Translations under genes and position numbers: made by a program | The notes under the pieces: model-generated | The model's database searches: none | Seen by the model: only the letters and a program-made list of their open reading frames with translations | Told to the model about the DNA's origin: nothing | Origin: Begonia masoniana | Taxonomy: Eukaryota; Streptophyta; Magnoliopsida; Cucurbitales; Begoniaceae | DNA length: 64,000 nt | NCBI GenBank assembly: GCA_022432975.1 | Contig: CM039512.1 | Location: forward strand, 7,638,858-7,702,857 | Direction: 5' to 3' | In this document: positions 10,873 through 23,025 of the stretch, one piece after another | Numbering within the stretch: the stretch's first letter is position 1 | Layout of the letters: the number at the start of each line of letters is the position of its first letter

Positions 10873-12607
10873 TCAAAGTGCCATCTCAGCCTGAAGAGCT
10901 GCCAATTCATCTTCCTCTGCAGTTCTCTGTGGAGCAGGACGATTAGGTACCTTGCCACTTGGAACTGGAATTGGAGCTGCAGGAGCTGTTGTTGCGGGTT
11001 GAAGAAGCTGTTCTTCCAACTCGGCACCTTCGAGCTCTTCAAGTTCGGCTTCCAACTCATCCTGCATGGAAAACAATATCATTAAATCCTTATTCAACCC
11101 AGAAATATAAATGAACAAAATGAATGAGAATAACCTCATCAAAGTCAGCAGCAGCGCCAAGGGGAGCTGATAATGCTTCTTGGATTTGCTTCATGTTTTC
11201 TGTTTGTTCATTGATTTCATCCATGGTCTTATCCACATCATCAATATTCCTGAAACATCGACAAGATTCACTTGTAACAGGATATCTTTCTAGACATTTC
11301 AACATCATTCTAAACCAAACAATAAATTAAGATTCTCTGTTTTGGCTACACAGTTCTTTCCTTGTGTTAGATCACAATAGTGGGAACCTAACAGTTTGGT
11401 GCAAAATTAGTTCCCATAATTGATACGACGGAGCAATCTTTACATTCTTAATTTAGTAAAACAAGTTTCCTAGAAAATACAACTGAATCCACGACTCTTG
11501 CGAAGTTCAAAAACAAATTATTTTCACTTACGTTGCTTTCTGCATTGCCTTCATTGCAGCTGCTCCAGTTCTCAAAGCATCCACAGTCTCAGTTGTTGCT
11601 TTTGCACCTTCTAACATTATCATCTGCAATATGATAGACATATTAATTGTACACTGACTATGTCCAATAAAATGTGCATATAGACACAAACAAATGTACA
11701 TTCAAAAGTGTAATGTAACTAAAAGTCACCTGATCGTGAATGCGTAGTTGGAAATTTCCAAGCTGCTCTATTTGTTGTTCGTATAGCCTCTTTCTCTTCA
11801 AACATTGTATGGCCGCTGAAGAATAATATAAATAACTATCACGCAACCATAAAGTAAGAGAAAATATTATCTGAACAAACGGATCTTTAGTATAGCAAAA
11901 CTTATCATAGATTATGTCAACTATAAAAGGCACCATCTCCTGAACAGATAGTGAGCAACAATTGCGATCATACCCCGTTTATTCTTTGCTCTGGTGAACT
12001 CCTTGGCCTTTTCAACCTCTCCAGAAGCTTTCTTCACGAGCACTTTCTCTTTTTTCTCAAGCATTTCAAGTGTCTGTACCATTTTATTAAAAAGTACGAG
12101 AAGTTGATTAAAAACCAAAATGCAAACAGAATGTACGGAAGCAACTATGATAAACTCGTCACAAAATATGTACTTTTTATCTTCTATATGAAACACACGA
12201 TCATATTAGGTCACTCAAATACGCATCAATATGGTCTATGACTAGTGTATTAATCAACATCGTCCGGAATTCTTGGCTGTGCTAAGATTTCACTTTCATT
12301 CAGCCGGGAATACTAAATTACAAGAAAAGCTTTGTTTTCTCAACACGAGGAATAAACCCATCCTCATATACCATAGAGTTCAAACACAATTTCCGAACCA
12401 TAGAAGAAAAAAGTCGAAACAAATTCCACAATCCACCAAGAACATGAAGATCATGAATGACAATCTGTAAGATCAATAAAAGAAAAAGAAATTTCCCATA
12501 AATAGACAAAAATCAAAACGAATAATTGATAATACCTCGTTCAACTTGTCGAGCGTGCTTAGGGCATTAGCTTCCTGCTTAGGTTTGCCAAAGAGTCTGT
12601 TAAACAT
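10873..12607 (-). CDS. VPS32: ESCRT-III subunit VPS32/SNF7 (CHMP4 family)
   Basis: Six coding exons on the minus strand join to 217 residues: 12607-12536, 12073-11974, 11815-11730, 11623-11532, 11249-11135, 11061-10873, all with GT/AG introns and consistent phase. The protein begins MFNRLFGKPKQEANALSTLD, has the basic helix-1 and coiled-coil region (LEMLEKKEKVLVKKASGEVEKA, then KRKRLYEQQIEQLGNFQLRI), the helix with GAKATTETVDALRTGAAAMK, and an acidic C-terminal tail ending in ELAALQAEMAL, which fits a MIM-type motif for AAA ATPase/ALIX-like partners. Plant SNF7 proteins are about 219 residues, so this is complete. SNF7 polymerises on endosomal membranes to drive multivesicular-body formation. 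A 5'-UTR intron (about 12645-12788) is likely. The gene looks intact although flanked by transposons. Confidence 0.93.
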
Positions 12608-13270
12608 GGTCGATCTCTTGAAATTACAACTCTAATCGCCTTCTGCAACCAAACAACAATAATCAGCATAAAATCAGACCGAAACTTCCACAGGCACATA
12701 ACCGAATCCCTAAACGGATCAAAATAAGCCATTTTCTCAATACAAAGCAATTCCATCGCTAAAGACTAGAATTGTAGAAAATAAAACCTGAAATCAAGAA
12801 GAGAAAGCGATCGGCGGAAGAAAATTCAGACGAAAAAAAGAAAAAAGATATTGGAAGGATCTGAGAAATTATTGTTTGGGCGCTGAAGATGAGATTGAGA
12901 TTCAGCTTCCTTCCCTTTCTTTCACGTCGCTGTCGGAGTCGTCGTCTGTATACGTGGTGTCCATTGATTGCTCCACAATGGAAAGGGTCCCACTAAACGA
13001 AGTTATTTGCTTGGGACCCGCTAGCCCCAGCTCTAAACGACTTAACTTCTTGCGTTTTGGGCAGGAAATAAAATTAAATAATAATTCCACTCTAGACTGC
13101 AATTTCAACTCTTCTCCGTCGTCTCCGGTCTCCTATTCCCTCTTTGTTTTTCCAAAATCTCTGTTGAACAATAAAGGGTTCTTTCCAAATGTGTCTCTCC
13201 GGTTTCCTATCTGATCTTTTCAAACCTCCATGGAAGACCGGAAGAATGAAGATTCAGCTAAAATACGATC
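12608..13270 (-). promoter_or_regulatory. 5' UTR and presumed promoter of VPS32
   Basis: Upstream of the ATG at 12607 a splice acceptor (TTGCAG, minus strand, about 12647) and donor (CAG/GTTTTATT, about 12788) suggest a leader intron, a common arrangement in plant housekeeping genes. Beyond 12850 the sequence is moderately GC-rich with no clear TATA. An open frame on the plus strand here (to 13214) has no recognisable domain and I do not call it a gene. Confidence 0.45.
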
Positions 13271-13274
13271 GAAC

Positions 13275-13623
13275 TACCTCGAATTTGCCCGAAAGAACCT
13301 GAGGTTTTTTGCAGTAATGGTGAATTCATGAGGCAGCGGGATGCGATTGAACACCAACTCATACACAATCACAATCATGGAATTAAATAAAGCCAATAAA
13401 TGAAAAAATAAATGAAAATAGGAAATATTTGTGAAATAGATTGCTTTGTTGCATCATTCTCTCCTACCGCATCAAAACTCGACCTCTCACCCATGATATG
13501 TAGAGATTGTACATGTAGCTTTTTTTACCCCGACAATGGTCATCCAAATCTTTACAAACTTGTTTATCTATGACCTCACTGCCATTTCTGAACTCTAGTA
13601 GTTGTAATACTTCCAACTTTTAT
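13275..13623. repeat. Dispersed repeat, copy 1 (partner at 20797)
   Basis: Starts AACTACCTCGAATTTGCC and includes AACCTGAGGTTTTTTGCAGT and the phrase AACACCAACTCATACACAAT. It matches 20797-21230 but lacks a block of about 90 bases present there (TATATAGAAACTAGAATATT...). I do not recognise the family and see no coding potential. Confidence 0.7.
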
Positions 13624-14346
13624 TACATTTTTGTCAATGATATAATAGATAATATTTTATATGAAAAAAAATATGTCAATATAAGTTGTATTAAAAAAAT
13701 AATACATTAAGATGAAAAATTTAACATATAATTTATTTTAAGCACATAATAATTTATACTAAATTATGATTGATTATTAGTAATGAAATTTTATTATAGT
13801 GTATTTAATTAGATGAAGAATTGAAAAGTAAATTTGAGGGAAAAAACAAATGGGATTAACCACAGTTAGGAAAAAGATAAGTGAAAATTACTTTAATTCA
13901 TGTGATGACACTTCATGATTTTTGTACCTACCTTCTTATTATTCTTATTAATTGAAGTTAAATGTCAATTGAAGTCCAAACACCCACTTTATTCAATCTT
14001 CCTCTTCGTGATGCCCTAGACCCACGAAAATCTCTCACACACACTCACTCACTCTCTCTCTCTCTCTCTCTCTCTCTCGTTCCCTCTCTGAAGCTTCCCA
14101 CGAAACTCTCTCTCTCCCTCCCTCCGAAGATTTAAGGTAAGGTGAATTTTCATTAAGATTTATGAAGTTTTATTGGTTAAATGTTGAAGGAGTGTTGATT
14201 TTGTTGAGTTTTGTAAATGATTGATAAACTTGAAATGGATACCCGAAAAATTTAGTTTCAATACTCAACTTCTTACCTTGTTTGATGTATATCTAATTGT
14301 GAAACTTATTTATGGGTTAAAATGGAAGAAATTATCAAATTCGGGC

Positions 14347-14384
<38 letters not shown>

Positions 14385-14547
14385 GGTATGTTAAAGTGGA
14401 CTCATTGTGTGAACTATGGACTTTGGAATTGATGCATTTGGATAAATATATTTAATGTTGTGATTTTTTATGGTTGAGGCAAAAACTGTAAAGAGTATTC
14501 TTGGCATGTTATGGTTTTAGTGTTTTTAGACATTTTCACGATTTTAT
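13624..14547. other. AT-rich DNA with (CT)n and a 34-base G run
   Basis: Non-coding. It contains a (CT)n tract at 14051-14078 and GA/CT-rich flanks that resemble a 5' UTR, followed by AAGGTAAGG. A pure run of 34 G lies at 14349-14382, an unusual length that may be a sequencing or assembly artefact. Cassandra inserted at 14547; the interrupted sequence continues at 17873. Confidence 0.5.
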
Positions 14548-17500
14548 TGTAACGACCATTTTTTCCAGCAAGATATTGTCCGATCTGGGATTGGGCCGTA
14601 GCCCAATATCCTCCCCTCACGGCTTTGTTTTGCGAGAACTTCCCAGAAGGTCACCCAACTTGGAATTGCTCTCGCCGAAGCACTTTTAACTTCGGAGTTC
14701 TTATGGGATCCGTTGCCAATTGTGCTCCAAAACGCGTCTTGCTATCTTGGGAGAGTTTCCTTACATATGTTTCATTTCCACATACTTCCCCAAGCGATGT
14801 GGGATTGTGACGACCTCCCCTTTCTACGATCGAATCCTCCGGCCCAAGTCCAACCCGGAATCCGCGGAGTTTTAACCCAGCACGTGACCCTCCGGCCCAA
14901 GTCCCAGTGTAACACCCCTAATTCCGTACCCGTATTTCCCATATTATTATTATTTTTTTTTGTTTTTTTTTTTTTTTTTTTATACATTAAACTTATACTT
15001 AAGCGGAAACTCAATCAGAATTTAAAACGGAATTGAAATCGGACCTCTAAAACATTTAAAACAAGACGTTTAATAATTAAATAAAGCTTAAAACATTTAA
15101 TTATTAAACAATTAAAACAATCAAAAGAAGGGAGGGCATAATCGGAATTCTGCCCTCAAAAGTAGCAGCGACCAGGCGCTGCTATATGCAGCGCTCGGTC
15201 GCCGAGTGCTGTCGAGCAGCGATCGATCTCTGCTCGGCAGCAGAGATCGATCGCTGCACTGGAAGGCAACCACAGCGATCGATCTCTGCGCCGTGCAGAG
15301 ATCGATCGCTGCACTGGAAGGCAACCACAGCGATCGATCTCTGCGCCGTGCAGAGATCGATCGCTGCACTAGGCAGTGATCTCGATCACTGCTAGCTATG
15401 GCAGCGATCGATCTCTGCTCTGCAGCAGAGATCGATCGCTGCAAGCATGCAGCGATTTCCTCCTTCAGACTTCCAACCTTAAACATTTAAAACAAAACGT
15501 TTTACATACAATTACCAAAACGTTATCTAATCCCTATCCAGATCCAAACAACCTAAGTATACTATACAATTATCAACTCAAAACATCCCAAAATAAACCC
15601 AGAGTTCAGACATACATCCCCACGGGTCATATTGCGCCTCGACTGCCCAGCGCACTCCCACGAGCATCATCCATCAACTGCCTCCGACATCAGGAGGAGG
15701 AACGTCGTCCTCACCTGGATCTACGTCACCTAGCAGATCACCTACACCATACAGACACATATGAGATATTGAAATCTCAGTAAGCTAAGTAAATGCAGAT
15801 GCATGCATGCGTGCGTATGCCATTCAGAAAACGTTTCATTTACAGATGCTTTTACAGATTCATTTACAGATACATTTCATATACATTACGTCACAGACAG
15901 AATCGTCACCGAGATCTCAGCCCACTAAATGGAAATGATACATTTCGCGGTCGAACTACCACTTTCCACTTAGATGGGGGGGGGGGGGGGTACATGCTCA
16001 AAAAAACCTACAGCCATGCCTGAGCCCCACCTCGCGTAACCAGAAACAGATTACATTCATTAATTACAGATTACCTTTCTTTTCTTAAAACACGTGCGGA
16101 AATCCATTTTCATGACATTTGAAATCCGTGATGCATGAACAGTTCATATAAGCAGAAAGTAAACAACCAACGTGCATACATTCATGGCAGTAAAGCAGAA
16201 CCTATAAACAACTAACCTAACTACCCAACCAGAATAACATAAAACAAACAGTTCCTCGAGTATTCTCGAGACGACGACGGAGTATGATGCAGACCTTTGG
16301 GTCAAAGTAAGTCACGAAAACTTACCTGGAGCGCACTGAATCACTAGCTTCGTCCACGGGAGTCGTGTGTCTGCGAGAAAACACGATATTCATAGTTAGA
16401 ACCGATTTAAACTATAAACGTCCAAATTACAAAATCCTTAACTAGCGAATTCTCCTAAATTCTCCACTTAGCTAATTAGAGCATTTCGAACGTTAATTAA
16501 AGCTCGATTATCCAAATTCTCAAATAACGAGTTTTTCCCTAAAACCCGAAATTTTACCAATTTATAACTTTTTTCGCAATTCAACTTTTCTTCGTCCAAT
16601 AACGTTCAATACGTTCAATATATAGGTAATTATAGCTAACCGATTAATTACGAAGCCTAAATCACGTTTTTAACGGAAAACCTAATTTAAACCCTAACCC
16701 TAAATCAAACCAAAACTCGAAATAAACGACCCAAGACTAAAGCTACATACCGAGGGTAGCGAGAGAGGAAGAAAACGTGAAGAAATCGGGTTGATCGGAG
16801 GTCGGACGGAGGTCGGAAATGATGAAATCGCCGGCGGCCAGAGGAGGAAAAATCGCCTCTGTTCGTGCGATCCAGAGAAGAAGAGAGAAAGTGAGGGAGA
16901 GAAGAAGGTTTGTGATATTTTATAAAAATTGACTTTACAAATTACCATTTCGCCCTTAGCTCTTATTTCGTCCTTCGTTTCATTAATCGGCTAACGATTC
17001 GGATTCTCGAAAACTCCATATTTTGCCAATAACTCCTATTTATTGCCAGGGCTTTATTAAAACTGTCCGTTCGCAATTCAGACTTCATTTGCTATTTTTA
17101 CGAGAACGTCTTTTACACTACAAAAGGTGTATTTACTCGGAATATAGTGTTTGATCTCCGAAAATTCCCATAAATTCCTTAAAATTCTTATCATTCGTTA
17201 GAATCGTAATGACGCTTTCTTTTTGTAAAACGGACCTGATTTGACATATTTAATAAAAATACCATTAATAATATAATAATAATATAATCAAAAGGTCCGT
17301 ACAAACCGGATATTACACCCAGTCGGGATTCGCGGAGCACTGGGTGGTTCCTCCTCATACGTGTCCATTCGGGTCATCACAATCACCCTCCCTCGAGGGC
17401 CCAACGTCCTCGTTGGCCACATTTCCGGTTAGGTACAGGCTATGATACCATTTGTAACGACCTCTTTTCCCAGCAAGATATTGTCCGCTCTGGGGATTGG

Positions 17501-17872
17501 GCCGTAGCCCAATATCCTCCTCTCACGACTTTGTTTGGCGAGAACTTACCAGAAGGTCACCCAACTTGGAATTGCTCTCGCTGAAGCACTTTTAACTTCG
17601 GAGTTCTTATGGGATCCGTTGCCAATTGTGCTCCAAAACGCGTCTTGCTATCTTAGGAGAGTTTCCTTACATATGTTTCATTTCCACATACTTCCCCAAG
17701 CGATGTGGGATTGTGACGACCCTCCCTTTCTACGATCGAACCCTCCGGCGCAAGTCCAACCTGGAATCCGTGGAGTTTTAACCCAGCACGTCACCCTCTG
17801 GCCCAATTTCCACTCGGGATTCGTGAAGCACTGGGTGGTTCTTCCTCATACGTGTCCATTCGGGTCATCACA
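14548..17872 (-). mobile_element. Cassandra TRIM element A (two LTRs), TSD TTTAT
   Basis: Two LTRs of about 420 bases (14548-17381 after subtracting the nested solo LTR, and 17453-17872) flank an internal domain of only 71 bases (17382-17452). Both ends carry TTTAT (14543-14547, 17873-17877). On the minus strand each LTR contains a 5S rRNA-like stretch (GGATCCCATAAGAACTCCGA, AGTTAAAAGTGCTT.., GGTTGGGTGACCTTCTGG), the defining trait of Cassandra. The internal domain has an imperfect Met-tRNA primer site (TGGTATCATAGCC on the minus strand) and a purine tract next to the other LTR. It encodes nothing and must be mobilised in trans. Confidence 0.92.
14908..17317 (-). mobile_element. Solo LTR (2.4 kb) nested in Cassandra A, TSD CCCAG
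   Basis: TGTAACACCCC...GGATATTACA is flanked by CCCAG (14903-14907, 17318-17322), inside the first Cassandra LTR. The minus strand has TATAAAATATC (about 16916-16926) followed by a CT-rich leader, so it reads leftwards, starting TGTAATATCCGG. Its U3 or U5 carries a dense array of GATCGATC palindromes (15195-15450): inverted pairs GCAGCGATCGATCTCTGC / GCAGAGATCGATCGCTGC repeated several times. A run of 15 G lies at 15976-15990. The style is Ty3/gypsy (Tekay/Retand-like, inferred). No protein-coding domain. Confidence 0.88.
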
Positions 17873-17877
17873 TTTAT

Positions 17878-19262
17878 CTTGTTAAACTGTTTTAGTAGGA
17901 TATAATAGACACCTCAACAAAACCGTAGCCCCTGAAATCGGTCAAATTGGATATGGATACATTGAATTATGAATTTTTGAAGTTAATGCAAAATGTTGGT
18001 CATATTCTGAAGTTAATATATGACATGTTTTAATTGGTTATATTATGTTCTAAGTAAATCTATCGTTTAAAATAGTTAGTTTAGGCTTTATTGCATTATT
18101 AGGTGGAGATAGTTTAAATCTCTGCCTTGGTTCTAGATAGATTTAGAAATTATTATGATTGGTTGAGATTGGATGGATTGAAGTAATTAATTGATATCGT
18201 TTTTATGCCAATTGGATAATGAATTGTGAAAATTGTTTATTTCTGATTTTATACAAATATTAAAACGTAAAATTTTGAAAACAAAGTTTACGTTGAATTA
18301 AACATATTGGTTTTAAGTATCAATTACATGGGTGAGTTGCGTTATTTTAAACGTACATATCATTTACTTTATAAACGTTTTAAAGCATGCATTTGAGGAA
18401 TGAGGAAGTTAGAAGTCTTGATAACACAGGAACCCAATGGACTGGACTTGTCTCTTTGTGTGCAATGATTATGACTATAAAACTAAGTAGAAGATTAACT
18501 ATATGTCCTCTTTGAGTTGAAAGTCCCTAAACCTCAAAAGGGAGCAATGCAATAGAAATTCTACAGCCCTACCAAAGAAAGTCCGAAAACTTGTAGAGGT
18601 CTGTGATGGTCATGTGAGGTCGGTTTGGAGTGAAGTGCATCTTGACATTTACCATTGATTTAATTATTGAAAATGGCTATTTACAATGCAAACTTGTTTA
18701 TATTTTTTTTAAAAAAAAAAATTGCTTAAAAATGGTTTTAAATCGTGCAAACTTGTTTATATTTGCATTGGATTGATTTAATTATTGGAAATGGCTTTGA
18801 ACAGTGGTTAATAGATTTTAAAAAGGTAGAATACAAACTTGCATACATTTTATAAAAATTGCATGGCTTTCAAAACATGATTGTTTTAAAATTTGGATTT
18901 CAATATAATCTCTGTTATCTGGAGGATGGAGAATGGTCCTGATAGTGTGGATAGAGTCTTAGTTAGCTATTCTAACTACTAGATTTATTTGCTGAGCGTA
19001 AAGCTCATTATGTGGATATTGTATATTTTTTAGATATCGAGAACGTTTACAGTGACGGTAAAGCAAAGGCAATATAAAGTTGATAAAGAGACTTATGCGA
19101 GCCATCGAGCTAGATGGTTTTTCTTTTTGAGATGGGAGAGAGATTTTAGTTTTATTATGCATAGAATCTTTTTGAACGGTCACGAGTGTGTGACCTAGTT
19201 ATTCTGTAATAGCTTCCGTGGAGTACTCTGATGAGGCTGTAAAAACTTTAATGTAAATATTT
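17878..19262. other. Non-coding, possibly an old LTR interrupted by Cassandra A
   Basis: AT-rich sequence continuing the 14.1-14.5 kb DNA after the Cassandra insertion. Near 18985 it has TTGCTGAGCGTAAAGCTCATT, resembling a phrase in the U5 of the solo LTRs at 26095 and 41985 (TTGCTAAGCGTTAGGCTTAT). This hints at a third, degraded LTR of that lineage, perhaps from about 13.9 to 20.8 kb, but I cannot define ends. No gene seen. Confidence 0.35.
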
Positions 19263-19267
19263 GAATG

Positions 19268-20596
19268 TGTAACGATCCCTTTTCCCAGCAAGATATTGTC
19301 CGCTTTGAGGATTGGGCCGTAGCACAATATCCTCCCCTCACGGCTTTGTTTGGCGAGGACTTCCCAGTCGGTCACCCAACCTAGTACTACTCTCGCTGAA
19401 GCACTTTTAACTTCGGAATTCTTATGGGATCCATTGTCAATTGTGCTCCAAAAATCATCTTACTAACTTTGGAGGGTTTCCTTACATATGTTTCATTTCC
19501 ATATACTTCTCCAAGCGATGTGGGATTATGACGACCCTCTCTTTACGACCCGGGATTCGTCTATACTCGAGTCCGGGATTCGCCTACACTCGGCTTAGGT
19601 CTCGAGATTTGCCCCACAAACCGAGATTTGTCACGCAGTGTACTCATACGTGCACATTTGGGTAATCACCATCCCCTTCCCTCGGGGGCCCAACGTCCTC
19701 GTTGGCCATATTTCTGGTTGGGTACAGACTCTGATACCATTTGTTAATGACCATTGTTTCCCAGACGATATTGTCCGCTATGGGGATGGGCCGTGCCGTA
19801 GCTCAATATCCTCCCCTCCGACCTTTGTTTGGCGAAGACTTCCCAGTCGGTCACCCAACATAGTTACTACTCTCGCTGAAGCACTTTTAATTCGGAATTA
19901 TTTATGGACCATTGTCAAGTGGCTCCAAAAACATCTACGACACTTGGAGTGGTGCCTAACATATGTTTCTTCCTATACTTTCAAGCGATGTGGGATTATG
20001 ACGACCCTCTCTTTACGACCCGGGATTCGTCTATACTCGAGTCCGGGATTCGCCTACACTCGGCTTAGGTCTCGAGATTTGCCCCACAACCCGAGATTTG
20101 TCCCGCAGTCGTACTCATACGTGCACATTTGGGTCATCACAATCACCTTCCCTCGGGGGCCCAACGTCCTCGTTGGCCATATTTCTGGTTGGGTACAGAC
20201 TCTGATACCATTTGTAATGACCCTTTTTCCCAGCAAGATATTGTCCGCTCTGGGGATTGGGCCGTAGCTCAATATCCTCCCCTCACGACTTTGTTTGGCG
20301 AAGACTTCCCAGTCGGTCACCCAACCTGGTACTACTCTTGCCGAAGTACTTTTAACTTCGGAGTTCTTATGGGATCCGTTGTCAATTGTGCTCCAAAACG
20401 CGTCTTACTAACTTGGGAAGGTTTCCTTACATATGTTTCATTTCCATATACTTCTCTAAGCGATGTGGGATTGTGACAACCTCTCTTTACGACCCGGGAT
20501 TCGCCTATACTCAAGTCTGGGATTCGACTACACTCGGCTTAGGTCTCGAGGTTTGCCCCGCAGTCGTACTCATACGTGCACATTCGGGTCATCACA
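19268..20596 (-). mobile_element. Cassandra B, tandem with three LTRs, TSD GAATG
   Basis: Three LTRs (19268-19670, 19742-20141, 20213-20596) alternate with two internal domains of 71 bases (19671-19741, 20142-20212), each internal domain carrying the minus-strand primer site TGGTATCAGAG. One GAATG duplication lies outside (19263-19267 and 20597-20601), so the whole array is one insertion. Each LTR holds the minus-strand 5S rRNA-like domain. The middle LTR has more small deletions than the other two. LTRs are about 385-403 bases. Confidence 0.93.
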
Positions 20597-20601
20597 GAAT
20601 G

Positions 20602-20796
20602 TATAGTATAACTATTGTTTGGAGGTTATTGGAAATATCTTAATTTATGATATCGGGTTCAAGAAATGGTCAATTGATAAAAATACAAATGGATCCTTAT
20701 AAAAGTGAAATCAAATTTTGTTCCCACCTCAGGAATCTTGTTGGCGGCTCGTCAGGACCCGGCTCTGACCCGATGATTGGGAACAGGTCCTGACAA
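20602..20796. other. Short non-coding spacer
   Basis: Contains GGACCCGGCTCTGACCCGAT and GGGAACAGGTCCTGACA just before the dispersed repeat. This resembles the 3' end of a gypsy LTR, but I find no matching start. Confidence 0.3.
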
Positions 20797-21230
20797 AACT
20801 ACCTCGAATTTGCCTAAAGGACCTGAGGTTTTTTACAGTAAAGGTGAATTCATGACGCAACGGGATGCGATTGAACACCAACTCATACACAATCACAATT
20901 ATATAGAAACTAGAATATTGAATAATAATTGAATCGGAATCCCAAAATTCAACCAAATTAAAAAGAGTCTAGTTTCCTATAATTTAGGAAATTAAATAAA
21001 GCCAATAAATGCGAAAATAAATTAAAATTGGAAATACTTATTGTAGAAAATATTTGTGAAATAGGTTACTTTGCATCATTCTCTCCTACCACATAAAAAC
21101 TCGACCCCCCACCCATGATATGTAAAGATTGTACATGTAGCTTTTTCTACCCCAACCATGGTCGTCCAAATCTTTAGAAACTTGTTTATCTATGACCTCA
21201 CTACCATTTCTGAACTCTAGTAGCTTTTTT
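20797..21230. repeat. Dispersed repeat, copy 2 (partner at 13275)
   Basis: Longer version of the repeat at 13275-13623, including the block of about 90 bases missing there. Both copies end near TTTCTGAACTCTAGTAG. Family unknown. Confidence 0.7.
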
Positions 21231-22303
21231 GTCTAAGACAATTGATAATCTCAGTCAATTTCATATTTTTCTTGTTTCCACACAATCACAAATTATACCA
21301 TGACTTGTTCTTGGCTTATGCGGAGAGCAAGGGGTCTTTGTCTGAGAGCACATTCTCTTGTGAAATTTGGACAGAAGCAGCTCCAAGATCTCAATAAGAA
21401 AACTTCTAAATATTTCAACCAAAAGCCTAGGGAATAAGAAGTTATTGCAAATATGGCGGAGATGGTAGGACATGGAATCACACCCTTTAGCCGAGGATAA
21501 GACTTGGGAAAGCAATATCTCCATCAATGTGGATGCTCTTGATGTGATTTTTGGATAGAACCTTGCTCTAGATGTGAAGAATACTTCCTCCAAAAATCGT
21601 AGCCAAAATCCTTGTGGAAGAAGAGTTATGGATGTAGTAACCAAATTGGTCTGAATAGGTGTTAAAATTGCACCTATTGACTTCCATGACCACATTTGCT
21701 AGAGGGGCACTCAAAATAGGGTTGTTTGAGAGTTTTGTGTCACTTTACTAAAGATTTCACTACTTAGGAAAAGTAATGAGAAAGTAGCATGAATAAGAGT
21801 ATTCGATCAAGCTCACGAAACTCGAATACAACTTGTTTTCACACAAGGTAAATCAGATGGTAACAATAAAAAATTATGTGCTGTAAGGGAAGTGTTCCAA
21901 ACAAAGGAGTTTTTTCTTAATCAATTAAAAATGGCTGCTTTGAACCCTAAGAGAAGCTTATCTACATCTCAAGAGAAAATTAGGGCTCATGGACAACCAA
22001 TTACAAGTTTACAAACATCTAAAAAGTCAACACAGACACACACTCAACCTTTTAGGTTAAACCAAGTGAGGTTTCCCACAAAATAGTCCAACATGAAAAG
22101 GTACATGGCTTAAATCTGATAATAAAATATCAAATAATAATAAGGATAGAAAAAGGAATCCAAAAAGAATAGTCTCCAAGTCTCCAATGAGATAGTAGTT
22201 CATCCCACAATGGTTAGATGGTCGTGGTCTCAAGTGCTTCGGTCTCTTCCTCCGTTGGCACCTAAACTAGCATAAACTTGGGCTTCTCTTTGTCTCAAGA
22301 TGA
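21231..22303. other. Intergenic, no gene recognised
   Basis: Moderately AT-rich, short frames only, none with a recognisable domain. The interrupted host sequence resumes after the gypsy element at 30248. Confidence 0.4.
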
Positions 22304-22308
22304 GGACG

Positions 22309-23025
22309 TGTCACGCCCTAAAGGGGACCCGCGATAGAACGGGAAACGACCAGGCTCGAAAAGGCTAGATCGTCAGCGGAATATTAACCAATTAAGATAA
22401 GTCAGGGCCTGGACAGATAAATAAACAGGTCCAACAAGTGACACTAGATAATGTAATGATATACGTCTAAATAAAATAACAAATGTGACTTATATACAAT
22501 AAAGCTTACACATCCACAGTAGCGTCCAACCTTAAAATTTAAAATGAGTCTTCCAAGGAAAACTTATTTATTTAGAGAATTCCTGCTTCAGATAGATCCT
22601 GAAAAAAATAGTAGTCGTTTAGGGTGAGTCGACTAAACTCAATAGGGGTAGAATTTATTTCCAGCAGTCATATAATATTATGCATAGATTTAATAAAAAT
22701 ACAGTTATGCAATTTAAATACATGTTTGGTGAAAATAGAACCTCTCATGGACTCCGAGCACACTGAGCCATTGGCCAAAACATCGACATGAGGCTGTCGC
22801 ATGCCATAACTACCCTGATCAGGTTTAGAGTTTCGCGCCAAGGACACGGCTTTTCAGCTTTCATTTAAAGGAGAAAGACAAAAGAGAACCATCTGAAACA
22901 AAAAGAAGAATTTAAAGGAGAAAGACAAAAGAGTGTACATGTGGCAATTAAAATTTTTTAGGAAAAGAAAATTACATTTTTGTCCTCTTCCGTTTTCTTC
23001 CCCAAACTAGCTGGTGTGTTTCACA
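22309..23025 (-). repeat. 3' LTR of the gypsy element, internally deleted
   Basis: Matches 28668-30242 at both ends (TGTCACGCCC..., ...TTTCACA). About 0.86 kb of the centre is missing: the match breaks near 22860 after TTTTCAGCT and resumes in the segment GAACCATCTGAAACAAAAAG. Starting from the PPT junction at 23025/23026, the adjacent plus-strand CTCCCCCACTTAATGAAATT marks the end of the internal domain. Confidence 0.85.

Noticed and set aside
12876..13214. Open frame of 112 codons upstream of VPS32 as a divergent gene
   Set aside because: No ATG at its start, no recognisable domain; it lies in the presumed promoter and leader of VPS32.
15121..15486. Overlapping ORFs on both strands over the GATCGATC array
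   Set aside because: Long frames here come from the palindromic repeat composition; no protein signature, and the region is inside a solo LTR.
19638..20267. 209-codon frame across Cassandra B
   Set aside because: It spans LTR and internal domains of a non-coding TRIM; the frame is accidental and repeats with the LTR units.
14548..20596. Genuine 5S rRNA genes
   Set aside because: The 5S-like parts are diverged and sit inside TG...CA LTRs with TSD, PBS and PPT; this is Cassandra, not a 5S array.
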